This document shows, in pieces, positions 8,019 through 17,382 of a stretch of 64,000 nt of DNA. This DNA comes from Enemella evansiae (GTDB taxonomy: Bacteria; Actinomycetota; Actinomycetes; Propionibacteriales; Propionibacteriaceae). The DNA is taken from the NCBI RefSeq assembly GCF_002250705.1, contig NZ_NMVP01000006.1, forward strand, positions 31,054 to 95,053, read 5' to 3'. Positions within the stretch are counted from its first letter, which is position 1; every line of letters starts with the position of its first letter. The notes beneath the pieces were generated by a model. That model made no database searches and was not told the origin of the DNA. It saw nothing but the letters and a program-made list of their open reading frames with translations. The translations under genes were made by a program, and so were the position numbers.

Positions 8019-10280
8019 CAGGGCCACGGGATAGTGGTGGAAGATGTCGCTGACCGGGGTCCGGCCCTCGTACCGGGAGCCGGTCAGCACATCGACGACG
8101 GCGCCCGGAAGTTCAACGGTGGTGTCATTCCAGCCGTGGTCGCTGGCGCTCAGCGCGTACGGGAACCGGGTCGCCAGGCTGATCGCGCCACCCCGGTCGA
8201 AGCCCAGCAGGTGGCGCGCCGCCGGGCCCTCGGCGGTGATCGGTCCGTAACCGGTGAACAGATCCGGGCGGGAGCGACGCAACCGCAGCGCATGCCGCAC
8301 CAACCAGAACTTCGCCCGGCCGGTGTCGTCGACCACCGGTGGCTCGGACAGCTCCAGCAACCCCCGCCGTTCGTCGAAATCGACGCGCCGCCGGTTGTCC
8401 GGATCGACCAGGGAGTCATCCCACAATTCCGTGCCCTGATAGACATCCGGGACACCGGCCATCGTCAGCTGCACCAGCTTCTGGCCGAGCGCATTGGACC
8501 AGCCGGGCTGTTCGATCTGGCTCAGCAACCGGCGCAGCGCATCGTTCAGATCGGGATCGTCATAGACCCGGTCGACGGCCGTGTGCACGGCCGCCTCGAA
8601 GTCGGCGTCCTGGTCGGTCCAACTGGTAGCGGTGGATGCCTCCCGCATCGCCTTCTCCGCGTAGGCATGCATCCGGTCCCGCTCGATCGGCCCCACCCCG
8701 GCGAAGGTCTGGCCGAGCAGCGAGGCGAACGACCGATCGGGGAGGTCGGCCGCGTCGATGAAGGTGCGCAACCAGTCCCGGGCCAGCTCACCGACCTCGC
8801 TGAGCACCGCCAACCGGGCCCGGACATCCTCACCGCGCTTGGTGTCGTGGGTGGACAGCGCCGTCATCGACTCCGGGGCCGACCGTTGCCGCTCTTCCTG
8901 TGCTGCATGGAAATCGTCGAGCCGCAGGCCGAAGCGCCCCGGATCGCCACCCACCTCGTTCAACGCGATGAAACGGCTGTACCGGTAGTAGGCGGTGTCC
9001 TCGACGCCCTTGGCCATCACGGCACCGGTGAACTGCTGGAATCTCCTGCACAGTTCGGATTCCGGGTCGGACAGGGTCGGCAGCAGGGCATCCAACACCG
9101 GTGCCAGGTCCGGGTCGGCGGTGCGGGCCGCGGTGACCGCTGCATCGAGATGGTCCTGCCCGATGGGCAGATAGGACCGGTAGACGGGGAAGTGTGCGGT
9201 GAGTGCGACCAGGGCCCGGCGTACCTGATCGCGGCCCACGTCCGATCCGGGGACCAGCGAGACGAGTCGATCCAGCTCGGCGGTGAGCAGCTGGGTCGCC
9301 GCTCTTTCCTTGCCCTGCAGGACATGCGCGGCGAAGTCGCGGGCATCACCGACCACCTCGCGATAGAAGTCGGTGAACCCCGCCTCGGCATCGGGATCGA
9401 CGAAGACCTGGTTCACCTCGGTCATCGCGTCATAACCGGTGGTGCCGGCGATCGGCCACTCGCGCGGCAACCGTTCCCCGGGTTCCAGGATCTTCTCGGC
9501 CACGATCCAGGTGTCCGCTCCGGTGGCCGCGCGCAACCGGGTGAGATAACCACCCGGATCGGTGAGTCCGTCCGGGTGGTCGATGCGCAACCCGGCCACC
9601 CCGTCCTCGCTGACCCAGCGCAGCACCCGTTCGTGGGTGGCGTCGAAGACCGCCGGATCCTCCTGGCGTACTCCGGCCAGCGTGGTCACGGTGAAGAACC
9701 GGCGATAGTTGAGCCGGTCGTCACCGGTGCGCCAGTGCGCCAGCCGGTAGTGCTGGCGGCCCAGCACCTCGGCCACCTCGTCACCCTCCTGCCAGCTGCC
9801 GGGCGCGAGCGGGAACCGGTGCTCGTGGTAGCGCACCTCACCGTCGCGGATCTCGACCGCATCGAGTCCGTCGTCACCGAGGATCGGGACCAGGATCGGC
9901 GCCCGCTCCCAGTCGATGTCGAACCAGTTTGCGTACGCCGAATCGCGGCCACGTCGCAGCACGTCCCACCAGGCCGGATTCTCTGCCGGGGCAGAGATTC
10001 CCAGATGGTTCGGCACGATGTCGACGACCACCTGCAACCGGTTGGCCCGGCAGGCGCGGAGCAGTTCCCGCCAGCCCTCCTCACCGCCCCGGGCCGGGTC
10101 GATGGTCGTCGGGTCGGTGGTGTCGTATCCGTGATCGGACCCCTGCGTGGCGGTCAGGATCGGGGAGAGATAGACCGCATCCACACCGAGCTCAGTGAGA
10201 TAGTCGGCGAGCCCGGCGGCATCGGCGAGAGTCAACGACGGCCGGACCTGCAGGCGATAGGTCGAGGTCGGGGTGCTCAT
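8001..10280 (-). CDS. treY: Malto-oligosyltrehalose synthase
   Basis: Isomerises the terminal alpha-1,4 link of maltodextrins to the alpha,alpha-1,1 link of trehalose (TreY-TreZ pathway). The 759-residue GH13 protein starts TSTYRLQ. It carries region I DIVPNH (87-92), the nucleophile region GLRIDHPDGL, the acid region IVAEKILEPGERLP, and the TreY-typical QFTGAVMAKGVEDTAYYRY and STHDTKRGEDVRARL. The C-terminus LLTLIE ends inside a dispersed repeat. treZ and treX are not adjacent here. A TAGGTT hexamer 6 nt before the ATG suggests a leaderless transcript. Confidence 0.97.
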   Translation of the reverse strand: MSTPTSTYRLQVRPSLTLADAAGLADYLTELGVDAVYLSPILTATQGSDHGYDTTDPTTIDPARGGEEGWRELLRACRANRLQVVVDIVPNHLGISAPAENPAWWDVLRRGRDSAYANWFDIDWERAPILVPILGDDGLDAVEIRDGEVRYHEHRFPLAPGSWQEGDEVAEVLGRQHYRLAHWRTGDDRLNYRRFFTVTTLAGVRQEDPAVFDATHERVLRWVSEDGVAGLRIDHPDGLTDPGGYLTRLRAATGADTWIVAEKILEPGERLPREWPIAGTTGYDAMTEVNQVFVDPDAEAGFTDFYREVVGDARDFAAHVLQGKERAATQLLTAELDRLVSLVPGSDVGRDQVRRALVALTAHFPVYRSYLPIGQDHLDAAVTAARTADPDLAPVLDALLPTLSDPESELCRRFQQFTGAVMAKGVEDTAYYRYSRFIALNEVGGDPGRFGLRLDDFHAAQEERQRSAPESMTALSTHDTKRGEDVRARLAVLSEVGELARDWLRTFIDAADLPDRSFASLLGQTFAGVGPIERDRMHAYAEKAMREASTATSWTDQDADFEAAVHTAVDRVYDDPDLNDALRRLLSQIEQPGWSNALGQKLVQLTMAGVPDVYQGTELWDDSLVDPDNRRRVDFDERRGLLELSEPPVVDDTGRAKFWLVRHALRLRRSRPDLFTGYGPITAEGPAARHLLGFDRGGAISLATRFPYALSASDHGWNDTTVELPGAVVDVLTGSRYEGRTPVSDIFHHYPVALLTLIE

Positions 10281-10286
10281 TCCCCC

Positions 10287-10292
10287 AACCTA
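10287..10292 (-). promoter_or_regulatory. -10 hexamer TAGGTT, leaderless promoter of treY
   Basis: TAGGTT on the minus strand lies six bases before the treY ATG at 10280. Confidence 0.5.
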
Positions 10293-10309
10293 CCCAGCCG
10301 ACGACCGGT

Positions 10310-12184
10310 TCATGACCCGAGGACCTCGTCGACGAAGCACCAGCGCCAGGACTCACCCGGTTCCACCGAGCGCATCACCGGATGGCCGGTGTCGTGGTGG
10401 TGCCGGCTCGCGTGTCGACCCTCGGAGGAATCACAGCAACCGATCTCACCGCAGGCCAGGCACATCCGCAGGTGCACCGGCACCGTTCCCTCCCGCAGAC
10501 ACATCCGGCATTCGATGCCGTGCTCGGCATGCGCGGGCGCGTGGGTGGTCGGCGCCTCCGCGAGATGCCGGCACGGGGCCTCGGGCAGCGCGGGGGACAG
10601 CGGGGCGGAGGTGATCGCCTCATCGCGTTCGTCGATCAGCACCAGCATCGACTCCTCCATGTCGAAACCGGCGAGCACCCGGGCCAGCACCTCCTGATCC
10701 ATCGCGCCGTCGGCCCGCATCGTGAGCACCGCCTCCCGTTCGGCGTGCAGGGCCGTCATCCGCAACCGCCGGTACGCCTCGGAGGGGGTGTCCACCTCCT
10801 CGGTGGAACGACCGAGCTGTTCCCAGGCGGCGTTCACCCGGTGCTGGTAGCTCTCCTCGAGTCGGGCGAGGGTGGCGTCGTCACCGGCCCCGGCAGCTGC
10901 CCGCGCGGCCGTCATCCCCGCGCCCATCGCGGTCTGCAGGATCGTCGCCTCCTGCAGGGCGTCCTCCCGCGGATCGGGTCCGTGCACACCGAGCCGGCGC
11001 GCCAGCCGGGGCAGGGTGAGGCCCTGCAGCAGCAGGGTGCCGATCGTGGTGGTCAGCGCGACCAGCACCAGGGTGGCGCGGACCGGTGCGTCCAGCGGCA
11101 GGGTGAGTGCCGCGGCCAGGGTGACCACCCCGCGCATCCCGGCCCAGGAGACCACCGCCGACTCCTGCCAACTGAGCCGCGGCTCCTTGCCGCGCTTGAT
11201 GGCCGGCCGCAGCCATAGCCGGCTGCCGAAGACCCAGAGCACCCGCAGCAGCATCACCGTGCCGAGCACCGCCGCGCAGATCCCGGCCAACCGCCAACCC
11301 GAGGTCTCGGCCGCCCCTTCGGTGACGATCCGGCGGACCTGCAGGCCGACCAGCAGGAAGACCGAGTTCTCCAGCAGGAACTGCACGGTGGCCCAGTTCA
11401 ACCGCTGCACCAGCCGGCCCTGTGCGGTCATCGTGCGCTGGCTGTGGTGGCCGATGAACAAGCCGGCGACCACCACCGCGAGTACGCCGGAGGCCTTCAG
11501 CTCCTCCGCCGGGGCGTACGCCGCGAAGGGGATCACGAAGCTGAGCACCGTGGTCACCACGGGGCTGGTGATCCGGGAGAACACCATCGAACCGAGCTTG
11601 GCCACCACCATCCCGACCAGGATCGCCACCCCGACGGCGAGGGTGAAGTCCAGACCGACCTCGGCCACCGTGATCGGCGCGGCCAGGGCCGCCACCGCGG
11701 TCCGCAGCGAGACCAGCGCGGTCGCGTCGTTGACCAGCGATTCGCCCTCGAGGATCGTCACCACCCGCCTGGGCAGACCGATCTGGCGGGCCACCGCGGT
11801 CGCCGCCACCGCATCCGGCGGGGCCACCACCGCACCGATCGCGAACGCCGCGGCGAACGGGATGTCCAGGATCTGCCAGACCAGCAGGCCGACCCCGGCG
11901 GCGGTGAACAGCACCAGCCCCACCGAGAGCCACCCGATCGCCGAGAGGTTCTCGCGGAAGTCGGCCAGCGAGGTGGTGACCGCTGCGGCGTACAGCAGTG
12001 GGGGCAGGATGCCGATCAGCACCAGCTCGGGGGAGAGCGTCGGCACGTGCACGAACGGCAGATAGGAGCCGACGATGCCGATCACCAGCAGCATCAGCGG
12101 CGGTTGCAGCCGGACCCGGTTGGCGAGCACGGTGCCGGCGAGCACCGTCACCGCGAACAGGGTGAGCTGGATCAGGACCTCCAC
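10310..12184 (-). CDS. CPA1-family Na+/H+ antiporter with C-terminal UBP-type zinc finger
   Basis: A 624-residue monovalent cation/proton antiporter. About a dozen hydrophobic segments span residues 1-400, with CPA1 signatures such as GAVVAPPDAVAATAVARQIG and ILEGESLVNDATALV (the ion-binding Asp of the ND pair). A cytosolic helical region follows (about 410-530). The last 90 residues form a UBP-like zinc finger: CRHL, CRMCLREG, CLACGEIGCCDSSEGRHASRHHHDTGHPV. In eukaryotes this finger binds the ubiquitin C-terminus; here it may sense or recruit a partner. The GTG at 12184 fits the usual family N-terminus; a GTG at 12205 is an alternative. Confidence 0.9.
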   Translation of the reverse strand: MEVLIQLTLFAVTVLAGTVLANRVRLQPPLMLLVIGIVGSYLPFVHVPTLSPELVLIGILPPLLYAAAVTTSLADFRENLSAIGWLSVGLVLFTAAGVGLLVWQILDIPFAAAFAIGAVVAPPDAVAATAVARQIGLPRRVVTILEGESLVNDATALVSLRTAVAALAAPITVAEVGLDFTLAVGVAILVGMVVAKLGSMVFSRITSPVVTTVLSFVIPFAAYAPAEELKASGVLAVVVAGLFIGHHSQRTMTAQGRLVQRLNWATVQFLLENSVFLLVGLQVRRIVTEGAAETSGWRLAGICAAVLGTVMLLRVLWVFGSRLWLRPAIKRGKEPRLSWQESAVVSWAGMRGVVTLAAALTLPLDAPVRATLVLVALTTTIGTLLLQGLTLPRLARRLGVHGPDPREDALQEATILQTAMGAGMTAARAAAGAGDDATLARLEESYQHRVNAAWEQLGRSTEEVDTPSEAYRRLRMTALHAEREAVLTMRADGAMDQEVLARVLAGFDMEESMLVLIDERDEAITSAPLSPALPEAPCRHLAEAPTTHAPAHAEHGIECRMCLREGTVPVHLRMCLACGEIGCCDSSEGRHASRHHHDTGHPVMRSVEPGESWRWCFVDEVLGS

Positions 12185-12291
12185 AGCCGAAGTGTTGCAC
12201 CACACCGGAAGGTTCCACTGGCCGGTGAACCCCGGATCCGCTGCACTGGTGGGGGACCGGTCGAATCGCTCGACCGGACAGGGAGGCGGGG

Positions 12292-13593
12292 ATGCGCGCG
12301 AAGATCGGTGTGCTCACGGCACTGGTGACGGTGGCCGGCGCCTCGCTGGTCGGCGGTTTCGGGCTGGTCGGCGGTGCGGTCGCCGCCGACAAGCAGGGGG
12401 CGTGCGTACCGGCGGAGGATCAGATCCGCGCGGTCACCCTCAACGTGCAGGCGCTCCCGCTGATGCCGCGCGACAAGGTGGTCGCCGATGTCGACAAGGC
12501 TGCCGGACTGGGCGCCGATGTGCTGATGTGGCAGGAGATCCAGCCCGACTACTACAAGGACGCGGTCCGCGCCGAGAAGCTCAACGACCCCAAGCGGGGG
12601 GAGTGGCGGACCTTCCAGCTCGACCTGGCGGTGCCGATCTCGGTACGCCTGGGCGGCGATTCACCCTGGGAGTACGTCTCCGACGGGCGCAAGCTGATGC
12701 ACGGCGGCCGGGAGAAGGTCAGCCCGAACCGCTACATCTCGTGGGTGGTGCTGAAGGACCGCAGCAGCGGGCGGAAGACGGTCTTCATGAACACCCACAT
12801 GGTCTCCGGGGCATGGAACGGCAAGGAGAACACCGCCGATCCGTGGCGCAAGGAGATGTGGCTGAAGCACCGGGCCGAGCAGACCCGGGTCATCGACGAC
12901 TTCAATGCCAAGGGGATGTCCGTCGTCTACGGCGGCGACTTCAACCGGCAGAACGTCGCGCCGTTCTCCGCGCGGGACAAGCAGGTGGTGGACACCGGCA
13001 TCGACCACCTCGGGGTGGTGCTGGCCCCGGGCGACTCGCTGCCGGCGGTGCAGACGAAGCAGAGTGTCGGCGGGTTCAACTCCGATCATCCGGCCAAGCT
13101 GATGAAGGCCACGGTCAGCGGCTGCCGGTCGGGCGCTGGTACGCCGAAGCCGACGACCAGCAGGCCGACGACCGGCAAGCCGACCACGAAGGCACCCACC
13201 ACGAAGGCCCCGACCGGGCAGCCCACCACGAAGGCACCCACCAAGGCACCCACGACCAAGACACCCACCAAGATGCCGACGACGCAGGCCCCGCCGACCA
13301 AGGCGCCGACCACCCAGGCGCCGACCACCCAGGCGCCGCCGACCAAGGCGCCCACGACTCAGGTCCCCACCACGCAGGCTCCGCCCACCACGAAGGCGAC
13401 GAGCACGCAGGCGCCGACCACGCAGGCCCCACCGGCCGCGGCTCCGACCACCCGGGCCCCGCAGCCGGCACCCGCCGGGGGACCGGACGCCGAGCCCGCG
13501 CCGGGCGTACCCGATGTCCCGGCCGACGGTGCCGGCGTACCTGACGCGAAGACCCCGGAACACACCGGCGGGCTGGCCAGCACCGGCCGCTGA
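12292..13593 (+). CDS. Secreted endonuclease/exonuclease/phosphatase-family protein with Thr/Pro-rich tail
   Basis: 433 residues. A signal peptide (1-32, basic start, hydrophobic core, cleavage near AVAA-DK) is followed by an EEP domain: Asn near 51, metal Glu in WQEI (82), NTHM (about 172), GGDFNR (about 217) and the terminal catalytic SDHPA (about 266). Residues from about 285 to 400 are a low-complexity Thr/Pro/Lys linker of TKAPTTQAP-type repeats. The protein ends LASTGR. LAxTG is a sortase-like motif, but no hydrophobic anchor or basic tail follows. Likely an exported nuclease or phosphodiesterase; the substrate is unknown. The site upstream of the ATG is GGAGGCGGGG. Confidence 0.85.
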   Translation: MRAKIGVLTALVTVAGASLVGGFGLVGGAVAADKQGACVPAEDQIRAVTLNVQALPLMPRDKVVADVDKAAGLGADVLMWQEIQPDYYKDAVRAEKLNDPKRGEWRTFQLDLAVPISVRLGGDSPWEYVSDGRKLMHGGREKVSPNRYISWVVLKDRSSGRKTVFMNTHMVSGAWNGKENTADPWRKEMWLKHRAEQTRVIDDFNAKGMSVVYGGDFNRQNVAPFSARDKQVVDTGIDHLGVVLAPGDSLPAVQTKQSVGGFNSDHPAKLMKATVSGCRSGAGTPKPTTSRPTTGKPTTKAPTTKAPTGQPTTKAPTKAPTTKTPTKMPTTQAPPTKAPTTQAPTTQAPPTKAPTTQVPTTQAPPTTKATSTQAPTTQAPPAAAPTTRAPQPAPAGGPDAEPAPGVPDVPADGAGVPDAKTPEHTGGLASTGR

Positions 13594-13648
13594 GCCGGGT
13601 GATTCCGACCCGCTCGCTCAGCGTGGGTGCTTGACTCGGGTCCCGGAT

Positions 13649-13678
13649 TTGGACTCTGCGCCGACATCTGCCAAGATT
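13649..13678 (+). promoter_or_regulatory. Putative S10 operon promoter
   Basis: A TTGGAC -35 (13649-13654) and an AAGATT -10 (13673-13678) are separated by 18 bases. Transcription from here would give a 5' leader of about 270 nt before rpsJ. An upstream TTGACT at 13631 is another possible -35 element without a convincing partner. Confidence 0.4.
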
Positions 13679-13808
13679 GTCGGGTTGCTCCGACGGGGTC
13701 GCCGGGGTGTGCCATGGCCCAGAAGGGTCCACGGATCATCGTGAATCCCTTCGCGTGAGCCGGGTGCACCGCACCAGGAGGCCTCCCGTCAGGCCGGGCG
13801 TACAGCGC

Positions 13809-13853
13809 CGGGCACTCCACACAGCAGGAAAACTACCTGCGGTGGTGCGCCCG
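13809..13853 (+). promoter_or_regulatory. Stem-loop in S10 operon leader
   Basis: An inner perfect stem GCAGG/CCTGC (13824-13828 with 13836-13840, loop of seven) is extended by an outer imperfect stem from CGGGC (13809-13813) to GCCCG (13849-13853). It lies inside the long leader upstream of rpsJ. S10 leaders of other bacteria bind L4 for autogenous control; whether this one does is inference. No gene is visible in 13594-13952. Confidence 0.5.
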
Positions 13854-13952
13854 AAGAGCGCGACACACCCGACCGCGGGGGTCGGAGCAGAGGAACGAGA
13901 CGGAACGCTCAGCAGAGCACCGGACCAGTTGGTACGAGGAGAAGGACGAACT

Positions 13953-14261
13953 GTGGCGGGACAAAAGATCCGCATCAGGCTCAAGGCCTATGACCACGAG
14001 GTCATCGACAGCTCGGCGCGCAAGATCGTCGACACGGTGACGCGTACGGGTGCCAAGGTCGCCGGCCCGGTGCCGCTGCCGACCGAGAAGAACGTGTTCT
14101 GCGTGATCCGTTCGCCGCACAAGTACAAGGACAGCCGCGAGCACTTCGAGATGCGCACCCACAAGCGGCTGATCGACATCATCGATCCCACCCCGAAGAC
14201 CGTCGACTCGCTGATGCGGCTCGACCTGCCGGCGGGCGTGGACATCGAGATCAAGCTCTGA
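13953..14261 (+). CDS. rpsJ: 30S ribosomal protein S10
   Basis: 102 residues, the normal S10 length, beginning [19 protein letters not shown]. It sits in the 30S head and in other bacteria also takes part in transcription antitermination with NusB. The GTG start at 13953 has a strong GGAGAAGG site eight bases upstream. It is the first gene of the S10 operon, preceded by a long structured leader. Confidence 0.99.
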   Translation: MAGQKIRIRLKAYDHEVIDSSARKIVDTVTRTGAKVAGPVPLPTEKNVFCVIRSPHKYKDSREHFEMRTHKRLIDIIDPTPKTVDSLMRLDLPAGVDIEIKL

Positions 14262-14275
14262 GGGACGTGACACCA

Positions 14276-14944
14276 GTGACTGCAACTGCTGAACGCAACG
14301 TCAAGGGCATCCTCGGCACCAAGCTCGGGATGACCCAGCTCTGGGACGAGAACAACAAGGTCGTCCCCGTCACCGTGATCCAGGCCGGCCCGTGCGTGGT
14401 CACCCAGGTCCGCACCCCCGAGACCGACGGCTACTCCGCCGTCCAGCTCGGCTTCGGACCGGTCAAGGCCAAGAAGGTCACCAAGCCCGCCGCCGGGCAC
14501 TTCGACAAGGCCGGGGTGACCCCGCGCAAGCACCTGGTCGAGCTGCGTACCGCTGATGCCAGCGAGTACGAGCTGGGCCAGGAGGTCACCGCCGAGACCT
14601 TCGACGCCGGCAACATCGTCGACGCCACCGGCGTGAGCCGCGGCAAGGGCACCGCCGGTGTGATGAAGCGGCACGGCTTCCACGGCCTGCGCGCCTCGCA
14701 CGGTGTGCACCGCAAGCACCGCTCGCCGGGCTCCATCGGTGGCTGCGCCACCCCGGGTCGCGTCTTCAAGGGCCTGCGGATGGCCGGCCGGATGGGCGTG
14801 GACAAGGTGACCGTGCAGAACCTGACCGTGCACTCGGTCGACGCCGAGCGCGGCCTGATCCTGGTCAAGGGTGCGATCCCCGGCCCGAAGAACGGCCTGG
14901 TCGTGCTGCGTACCGCCGCCAAGAAGAACCAGAAGGAGGCCTGA
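14276..14944 (+). CDS. rplC: 50S ribosomal protein L3
   Basis: 222 residues ending KKNQKEA, with the core [17 protein letters not shown] and the conserved [13 protein letters not shown] and [15 protein letters not shown] loops that reach toward the peptidyl transferase centre. Of two in-frame GTG codons (14267 and 14276) the second has proper spacing from AGGGA at 14261-14265 and matches the usual MTxTxERNVKG start. The stop is 2 nt from rplD. Confidence 0.98.
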   Translation: MTATAERNVKGILGTKLGMTQLWDENNKVVPVTVIQAGPCVVTQVRTPETDGYSAVQLGFGPVKAKKVTKPAAGHFDKAGVTPRKHLVELRTADASEYELGQEVTAETFDAGNIVDATGVSRGKGTAGVMKRHGFHGLRASHGVHRKHRSPGSIGGCATPGRVFKGLRMAGRMGVDKVTVQNLTVHSVDAERGLILVKGAIPGPKNGLVVLRTAAKKNQKEA

Positions 14945-14946
14945 AC

Positions 14947-15885
14947 ATGAGCAGCCTCACCGTTGACGTGGTCGACCTGAACGGCAAGAAGTCCGGCTCC
15001 GCCGAGCTTCCCGAAGCCCTGTTCGGTGTCGAGCCCAACATCCCGCTGATCCATCAGGTCGTGGTGGCCCAGCTGGCCGCCGCCCGCCAGGGCACCCACA
15101 AGGCCAAGGGCCGTGGCGAGGTCCGTGGCGGCGGCGCCAAGCCGTGGCGCCAGAAGGGCACCGGCCGCGCCCGCCAGGGTTCGCGCCGCGCCCCGCAGTG
15201 GACCGGTGGCGGTGTCGTGCACGGTCCCGTGCCGCGCGACTACTCCCAGCGCACCCCGAAGAAGATGGTCGCCGCCGCGCTCCGCGGTGCGCTGTCCGAC
15301 CGGGCCGCCGAGGGCCGGGTCTTCGTGATCGACCAGCTGGTCGCCGACGAGACCCCCTCGACCAAGAAGGCGCTGGCCGCGATCGCTGCGGTGACCAGGA
15401 CCGACAAGGTGCTGGTCGCCCTGGCCCGCGACGAGGACGCCGCCTGGCTGTCGCTGCGCAACTCCGCCACCGTGCACGCGCTGGCCGTCGACCAGCTGAA
15501 CGCCTACGACGTGCTGGTCGCCGACGAGATCGTCTTCACCGCCGCCGCGCTGGAGGCCTTCGTCTCCGGTCCGACGACCGGCAAGGGCGCCAAGTCCGTC
15601 GCCAGCTCCGCCGAGACCACCGAGGCGACCACCGCGGTGGCCGACACCGCCGAGGTGAGCGCCGACGAGCAGCCGTTCGGCAAGGGCTCGTACCGCGGTG
15701 AGAACCCGCCGGCCGGCTTCGACATCAAGGGCAATGAGGACTCGATGAAGTTCCACACCCCTGAGTCGCAGTGGTACGGCGCGACCGTCGCCGAGGTCTG
15801 GTTCGACAGCGAGAAGGCTGCCGAGGCGGCCGGCTTCGTGAACGCCGTCAAGCCCAAGGCAGAGAAGGACGAGGAATCCAAGTGA
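14947..15885 (+). CDS. rplD: 50S ribosomal protein L4 with C-terminal sunset-type domain
   Basis: 312 residues. The canonical L4 core occupies about 1-208, including the tunnel loop [19 protein letters not shown] (61-79). An acidic Ala/Thr linker (209-245) leads to a 56-residue extra domain (246-301, [21 protein letters not shown] through AAGFVNAV), then a charged tail. The extra domain is nearly the same as the one at the end of L17 in this window, even at nucleotide level. It matches what I recall as the 'sunset' domain; its function is not known to me. L4 elsewhere is also the autoregulator of S10 operons. The stop overlaps the rplW start. Confidence 0.97.
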   Translation: MSSLTVDVVDLNGKKSGSAELPEALFGVEPNIPLIHQVVVAQLAAARQGTHKAKGRGEVRGGGAKPWRQKGTGRARQGSRRAPQWTGGGVVHGPVPRDYSQRTPKKMVAAALRGALSDRAAEGRVFVIDQLVADETPSTKKALAAIAAVTRTDKVLVALARDEDAAWLSLRNSATVHALAVDQLNAYDVLVADEIVFTAAALEAFVSGPTTGKGAKSVASSAETTEATTAVADTAEVSADEQPFGKGSYRGENPPAGFDIKGNEDSMKFHTPESQWYGATVAEVWFDSEKAAEAAGFVNAVKPKAEKDEESK

Positions 15886-16193
15886 GTGACGCACTGAAGA
15901 TCCGCGACCACCGCGACGTCCTGCTCGCGCCGGTCGTGAGCGAGAAGTCCTACGGGCTGCTCGATGAGAACAAGTACACCTTCCTGGTCGCCCCGGATGC
16001 CAACAAGACCGAGATCAAGATCGCGGTCCAGCAGGTCTTCGGTGTCACCGTGACCGGTGTCAACACCGCCAACCGGACCGGCAAGAAGCGGCGTACCCGC
16101 TTCGGCACCGGCAAGCGCCCCGACACCAAGCGCGCGATCGTCACCATCGCCGACGGCGAGCGCATCGACATCTTCGGAGGTCCGGCCGCCTGA
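15882..16193 (+). CDS. rplW: 50S ribosomal protein L23
   Basis: 103 residues with the L23 hallmarks [17 protein letters not shown] and [22 protein letters not shown]. It lines the tunnel exit and is the docking site for trigger factor and SRP in other bacteria. I chose the GTG at 15882, overlapping the L4 stop as GTGA; a longer in-frame reading from 15771 lies inside rplD. Confidence 0.98.
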   Translation: MSDALKIRDHRDVLLAPVVSEKSYGLLDENKYTFLVAPDANKTEIKIAVQQVFGVTVTGVNTANRTGKKRRTRFGTGKRPDTKRAIVTIADGERIDIFGGPAA

Positions 16194-16222
16194 GGCCGGA
16201 TGACCGCTGAGAGGAAGAACCA

Positions 16223-17059
16223 ATGGGTATTCGTAAGTACAAGCCGACAACGCCGGGCCGCCGTGGCTCGTCGGTTGCCGACTTCGTCGAGCTGACCCGG
16301 TCGACCCCGGAGAAGTCGCTGCTCGTCCCGAACAAGAAGACCGGCGGCCGCAACAACTCCGGCCGGATCACCACCCGCCACATCGGCGGCGGCCACAAGC
16401 AGGCGTACCGCCTGGTCGACTTCAAGCGCTACGACAAGGACGGCGTGCCGGCCAAGGTCGCGCACATCGAGTACGACCCGAACCGCACCGCGCGGATCGC
16501 GCTGCTGCACTACGCCGACGGCGAGAAGCGCTACATCATCGCCCCGGTGAACCTGAAGCAGGGTGCGACGGTCGAGGCCGGTGAGGGTGCCGACATCAAG
16601 CCCGGCAACAACCTGGCGCTGCGCAACATCCCGGTCGGTACCACCGTGCACGCGGTGGAGCTCCGCCCCGGTGGTGGCGCGAAGCTCGGCCGTTCGGCCG
16701 GTGCCTCGATCCAGCTGGTCGCCCGCGAGGGCAAGATGGCCACCCTGCGCATGCCTTCGGGCGAGATGCGGATGGTGGACGTCCGCTGCCGCGCCACCGT
16801 TGGTGAGGTCGGCAACGCCGAGCAGTCCAACATCAACTGGGGCAAGGCCGGCCGCAACCGCTGGAAGGGCAAGCGCCCGACCGTCCGCGGTGTCGTGATG
16901 AACCCGGTCGACCACCCGCACGGTGGTGGCGAGGGCAAGACCTCCGGTGGCCGTCACCCGGTCAGCCCGTGGGGCAAGCCCGAGGGCCGTACCCGCGACA
17001 AGAACAAGGCGAGCAACCGCCTGATCGTCCGCCGCCGCAAGACCGGCAAGAAGCGCTGA
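16223..17059 (+). CDS. rplB: 50S ribosomal protein L2
   Basis: 278 residues, full length, starting [15 protein letters not shown]. It includes the conserved [18 protein letters not shown] with the His implicated in peptidyl-transferase-centre assembly, and ends RRRKTGKKR. An AGAGGAAG site lies before the ATG. Internal S10-operon gene. Confidence 0.99.
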   Translation: MGIRKYKPTTPGRRGSSVADFVELTRSTPEKSLLVPNKKTGGRNNSGRITTRHIGGGHKQAYRLVDFKRYDKDGVPAKVAHIEYDPNRTARIALLHYADGEKRYIIAPVNLKQGATVEAGEGADIKPGNNLALRNIPVGTTVHAVELRPGGGAKLGRSAGASIQLVAREGKMATLRMPSGEMRMVDVRCRATVGEVGNAEQSNINWGKAGRNRWKGKRPTVRGVVMNPVDHPHGGGEGKTSGGRHPVSPWGKPEGRTRDKNKASNRLIVRRRKTGKKR

Positions 17060-17075
17060 ACGGGAGTCTGAAGAA

Positions 17076-17363
17076 ATGCCACGCAGCCTGAAGAAGGGCC
17101 CCTTCGTCGACGACCACCTCCTGAAGAAGGTGGAGGCCCAGGCCGACAAGGGCGCCAAGAGCGCTGTCATCAAGACCTGGTCGCGCCGTTCGATGATCAT
17201 CCCCGACATGATCGGGATGACCATCGCGGTGCACGACGGTCGCAAGCACGTGCCGGTCTTCGTCACCGACTCCATGGTCGGCCACAAGCTCGGCGAGTTC
17301 GCCCCGACACGGACCTTCAAGGGTCACGTGAAGGACGACCGCAAGTCCAAGCGCGGGCGCTGA
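17076..17363 (+). CDS. rpsS: 30S ribosomal protein S19
   Basis: 95 residues, [15 protein letters not shown] at the start and [15 protein letters not shown] near the end, both family-diagnostic. It binds 16S rRNA in the 30S head next to S13. Sixteen nucleotides separate it from rplB. Confidence 0.99.
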   Translation: MPRSLKKGPFVDDHLLKKVEAQADKGAKSAVIKTWSRRSMIIPDMIGMTIAVHDGRKHVPVFVTDSMVGHKLGEFAPTRTFKGHVKDDRKSKRGR

Positions 17364-17382
17364 GGGATAGGAACGCAATCTG

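Noticed and set aside
7833..10697. 954-codon plus-strand open frame opposite treY
   Set aside because: It is antisense to a clear treY, passes through repeat arrays, and shows no domain-like sequence. Long antisense frames are common in GC-rich DNA.
14267..14275. GTG at 14267 as the rplC start
   Set aside because: Only two bases separate it from the Shine-Dalgarno-like sequence. The GTG at 14276 has normal spacing and the usual L3 N-terminus.
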